The notes beneath the pieces were generated by a model, which had not been told where the DNA came from, made no database searches, and saw only the letters and a list, made by a program, of their open reading frames with translations. Below are positions 61,574 through 64,000 of a stretch of 64,000 nucleotides of DNA, in pieces. The translations under genes were made by a program, and so were the position numbers. The DNA comes from Schlegelella_A sp965246805. Lineage in GTDB: Bacteria > Pseudomonadota > Gammaproteobacteria > Burkholderiales > Burkholderiaceae_C. Where the stretch lies: positions 62,001 through 126,000 of the forward strand of contig CBDFFO010000008.1 of the NCBI GenBank assembly GCA_965246805.1, in the 5' to 3' direction. How positions within the stretch are numbered: position 1 is the first letter of the stretch; the number at the start of each line of letters is the position of its first letter.

Positions 61574-61606
61574 CGGCGCGGTACCGGCAACGGACCGCGC
61601 CGTTTT
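61574..61606 (+). terminator. Rho-independent terminator after fliC2
   Basis: CGGCGCGGT and ACCGCGCCG form a nine-pair stem, extended inside by CCG-GCAA-CGG, followed by TTTTCTC. Lies 33 bp past the stop. Confidence 0.88.
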
Positions 61607-61624
61607 CTCATCGTCGCAGCGCGT

Positions 61625-61651
61625 TCAAGTTCAAGCAACGCACACCGATAA
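61625..61651 (+). promoter_or_regulatory. Sigma-28 promoter for fliD
   Basis: TCAAGTTC, 11 bases, ACCGATAA: 6 of 8 and 7 of 8 matches to the sigma-28 consensus with consensus spacing. Ends 45 bp before the fliD start. Confidence 0.75.
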
Positions 61652-61696
61652 CACGATGAGCGAGCGAACTCGCTCCAAGGACAGGACCCACGTTTC

Positions 61697-63118
61697 ATGG
61701 CAACCGGAACCATCACGTCGGCCGGCATCGGCAGCGGACTCGACGTCGCGGGCATCGTCAGCTCGTTGTTGGCGGTAGAGCGCCAGCCGCTCAACAAGCT
61801 GAAGTCGACGGCGACGACGATCCAGACGCAGATCTCGGCCTACGGCCAGCTGCAGTCGCAGGTCTCGGCGCTGCAGGACGCCACCTCGCCGCTGATTGCG
61901 GCCACCACCTTCAGCGCGACCTCGTCGACGTCGTCCGACTCGAGCGTCGGCATCTTCTCGTCGTCGATCGCCCAGCCCGGCACTTATTCGATCAACGTCA
62001 CCAAGCTTGCATCGGCGCAATCGGTGGTGAGCGCGGTCGGTCAATTCCTGACCCCGACGGCCGTCGTCGGCACCGGGACGCTGACGATCCAGCCGAGCAA
62101 GCCCGGGGCGTTGCCGATCGCCATCACGATCGGCGCGGCCGACAACACCCTCGCCGGGGTTCGCGACAAGATCAACGGCGCGAATGCCGGCGTCACCGCG
62201 ACGCTGGTGACCGATGCGTCGGGCACGCGACTGTCGATCCAGTCGACGTCGACCGGTGTCGACAACGGCTTCACGATCGCCGTGGCAGACGCCGACGGCA
62301 CCAACACCGACGCGACGGGCCTGTCGGCCCTGAGCTACGACGGCACGGTGACGAGCCAGCTCACGCTCGCGCAGCCGGCCGCCAATTCGGCCGCCACCAT
62401 CAACGGCATTGCGGTGAGCTCGGCGAACAACACCTTCGACGGTGTGATCACCGGCCTCACCTTCACGCTCAACAAACTCACCACGGTCGGTTCGCCGGCG
62501 GTCGTGAACGTGACGCGCAACACCGATTCGATCAAGACCAAGCTGAACACCTTCATCACCGCGTACAACCAGCTCAACACCTTCCTCAAGCAGAACACGG
62601 CGTACGACGCCACGGCCAAGCAAGGGGCCCTCTTGCAAGGAGACGGCACCACGGTGGGCATCGAAAACCAGCTGCACGCGCAGATCTCGCAAGGCACCAA
62701 GGGCTCGGCGGTGTTCAAGAGCCTCAGCTCGCTCGGCGTCCAGTTGCAAAAAGACGGCAGCCTGAAGCTCGACGACACCAAGTTCACTGCCGCGGTCGCG
62801 AACCTGCCCGAGTTGACCAAGTCGCTGTCGAACGTCGATAGCGTGCAGCCGCTCAATAACGGCATCGCGAAGAACATCTACGACTGGGCCGGCAAGCTGC
62901 TGGCGTCGAACGGCGCGATCCCGGGCAAGACCGCGTCGCTGTCGGCCCGCGCGGCCGCCAATCAGAAAGACCAGGACTCGCTGAACGACCGCCTGACCGC
63001 GATCGAGGCCAGCCTGAAGGCGAAATACTCGGCGCTCGACAAGACGATGTCGAACGCCAACGCGCTGTCGAAGTACGTGACGCAGCAGATCACGACCTGG
63101 AACAAGAACACCAACTAA
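61697..63118 (+). CDS. fliD: Flagellar filament cap protein FliD
   Basis: A 473-residue FliD (HAP2). It begins TITSAGIGSGLDVAGIVSSL, has the N-terminal coiled-coil region, ISTGVDNGF-like variable domain and SVVNVTRNTDSIKTKLNTFI-type text in the middle, and a C-terminal FliD_C domain with LSSLGVQLQKDGSLKLDD and the helix DRLTAIEASLKAKYSALDKT. It caps the filament and guides flagellin insertion. Its promoter is just upstream; fliS follows after 228 bp. Confidence 0.95.
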   Translation: MATGTITSAGIGSGLDVAGIVSSLLAVERQPLNKLKSTATTIQTQISAYGQLQSQVSALQDATSPLIAATTFSATSSTSSDSSVGIFSSSIAQPGTYSINVTKLASAQSVVSAVGQFLTPTAVVGTGTLTIQPSKPGALPIAITIGAADNTLAGVRDKINGANAGVTATLVTDASGTRLSIQSTSTGVDNGFTIAVADADGTNTDATGLSALSYDGTVTSQLTLAQPAANSAATINGIAVSSANNTFDGVITGLTFTLNKLTTVGSPAVVNVTRNTDSIKTKLNTFITAYNQLNTFLKQNTAYDATAKQGALLQGDGTTVGIENQLHAQISQGTKGSAVFKSLSSLGVQLQKDGSLKLDDTKFTAAVANLPELTKSLSNVDSVQPLNNGIAKNIYDWAGKLLASNGAIPGKTASLSARAAANQKDQDSLNDRLTAIEASLKAKYSALDKTMSNANALSKYVTQQITTWNKNTN

Positions 63119-63346
63119 CGCCTTGAAGCGTTCGGCCTTCTGCCGCATGAACCCGATGCGCCGCGCCCTTCGAGCAGGGGCCGCCGGCGCATTCTCGTTT
63201 GTGCCGCACGGGGCGATCCCCCTCGGCCAGCCGCTCGTCGCCTTGACCTCGAAATCGCTGTCCGGATCCCGTCAAACCCCCGCTTTCGTGCCGTAAAGAA
63301 TCGAGCCAGCAGGTCGATAAACAAAGGCACCCAGCAGGAGTTTCGA

Positions 63347-63784
63347 ATGTTCAGCAGCGCCCAACAACTCGGTTCACGCAGGCCCTCGGCCAACAACTAC
63401 AAGGACGTGAGCGCGAGCACCTCCGTCGAGGGCGCGAGCCCGCACAAGCTCGTGAGCCTGCTTTACCAACGCGTGGCGAGCGAAATCGCGGTGGCACGCG
63501 GCGCCATCGTCCGCAACGACATCGCGGGCAAGGGCAAGGCCATCGGCCTGGCGGTGCGCATCATCGAAGAAGGACTGATCGCGCCGCTCGACATGAAAGC
63601 GGGCGGCGCGATCGCCATCAACCTGCGCGACCTTTACGAGTACCTGGTGCGCCGCCTGACCCTCGCGAACGTGAAGTCCGACGATGCGATGCTGAAGGAA
63701 TGCAGCGATCTGACCGATGTTCTGCGTTCCGGCTGGGACGCGATCGGCGAGCAAGTCGACGGCGTTGCGCGGAAGTCCGCGTGA
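63347..63784 (+). CDS. fliS: Flagellin export chaperone FliS
   Basis: A 145-residue FliS, a helical chaperone that binds the flagellin C-terminus before export. ASPHKLVSLLYQRVASEIAVARG and KGKAIGLAVRIIEEGLIAPLDM, in parts, and NLRDLYEYLVRRLTLANV fit the family. A weak sigma-28-like GCCGTAAA (63290) lies in the 228-bp gap before it. FliT begins 93 bp after. Confidence 0.92.
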   Translation: MFSSAQQLGSRRPSANNYKDVSASTSVEGASPHKLVSLLYQRVASEIAVARGAIVRNDIAGKGKAIGLAVRIIEEGLIAPLDMKAGGAIAINLRDLYEYLVRRLTLANVKSDDAMLKECSDLTDVLRSGWDAIGEQVDGVARKSA

Positions 63785-63876
63785 ACGACGAACCAAGGCC
63801 AGAGGCCGCCCGCTGGGACACACCGCTGACGAACCGCTCTCCGGAGCTGGCTCGCACGACTACAGGAAATCGGACC

Positions 63877-64000
63877 ATGAACTCGGTGCTGCTGAACTAC
63901 TACGAAGCGATCGAACGGGCCAGCGAAGACATGCTGGAAGCCGCTCGGGTCGGCAACTGGGATCATGTGGTGAAGCTCGAAGGCGCGTGCGCCGTGCTGA
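63877..64000 (+). CDS. fliT: FliT-like flagellar chaperone (cut by window edge)
   Basis: The frame opens MNSVLLNYYEAIERASEDM and runs off the right edge after 41 codons. The sequence NYYEAIERASEDMLEAARVG and the place after fliS match FliT, the chaperone of FliD. ATG at 63877 has AGGA 9 bases before it; an in-frame GTG at 63781 would add 32 residues. Only the N-terminus can be judged. Confidence 0.75.
   Translation, partial: MNSVLLNYYEAIERASEDMLEAARVGNWDHVVKLEGACAVL

Noticed and set aside
63290..63297. Sigma-28 -10-like GCCGTAAA before fliS
   Set aside because: Only 6 of 8 matches and the -35 match is short and badly spaced; kept as a weak note under fliS.

Overview
This is a GC-rich chromosomal segment of a flagellated betaproteobacterium, most likely Burkholderiales of the Rubrivivax/Methylibium/Rhizobacter type (inferred, not searched). 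The pointers are flhDC as flagellar master regulator, the argH-sensor/LytTR regulator and hemC-hemD-hemX-hemY blocks, the yicC-gmk-rpoZ-spoT-greB order, and dispersed hairpin repeats between genes. Most of the window is core housekeeping DNA; the accessory-looking parts are a small polysaccharide cluster, an aconitase-X operon and one short module flanked by duplicated DNA.

Layout. 1-2.8 kb: 5' end of serS, then a PAP2 phosphatase, a lipid kinase and a metallophosphoesterase. 3.0-5.5 kb: a ferrous-iron uptake operon (feoA-feoB-small cysteine protein) behind a Fur-box-like site. 5.5-7.0 kb: fkpB-ispH. 7.2-12.5 kb: surface-glycan genes (acyltransferase, three glycosyltransferases, a methyltransferase). 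12.5-15.4 kb: radC, an Smr protein, a MinD/FlhG-type ATPase and a GGDEF protein. 15.6-20.5 kb, minus strand: kinase, PP2C phosphatase, rph, rdgB, hemW. 20.5-25.4 kb: yicC, gmk, rpoZ, spoT, and greB, followed by tRNA-Arg(ACG). 25.6-29.9 kb: hemC-hemD-hemX-hemY, divergent from ppc (29.9-32.8 kb). 32.7-37.0 kb: a membrane-anchored unknown and a Bug-receptor/two-subunit aconitase-X operon. 37.1-40.7 kb: LytTR regulator and its kinase, divergent from argH. 40.8-43.4 kb: a lipoprotein esterase and an outer-membrane-type protein. 43.4-46.7 kb: a regulator plus an exported protein of unknown function, lying between a decayed methyltransferase fragment and the intact methyltransferase gene.

46.7-64 kb is flagellar. 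The minus-strand operon flhB-flhA-flhF-flhG-like-fliA-methyltransferase supplies the export gate, the flagellar placement proteins and sigma-28. motA-motB encode the stator and flhD-flhC the master regulator, both on the minus strand. fliC1, fliC2, fliD, fliS and the start of fliT run on the plus strand. Three sites of the form TCAAGT-N-CCGATAA, before fliC1, fliD and motA, suggest a shared late sigma-28 regulon driven by the fliA in this same window.

The most interesting items are: the regulator/exported-protein module with its duplicated flanks and a tandem 17-bp operator-like repeat; a flagellar FlhG homologue that has lost its ATP-binding loop while an intact MinD/FlhG-type ATPase sits elsewhere in the window; an aconitase-X small subunit lacking the usual serine-rich loop; and a YicC protein with a long N-terminal insertion. 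I found no CRISPR array, prophage, insertion sequence or obvious defence system.
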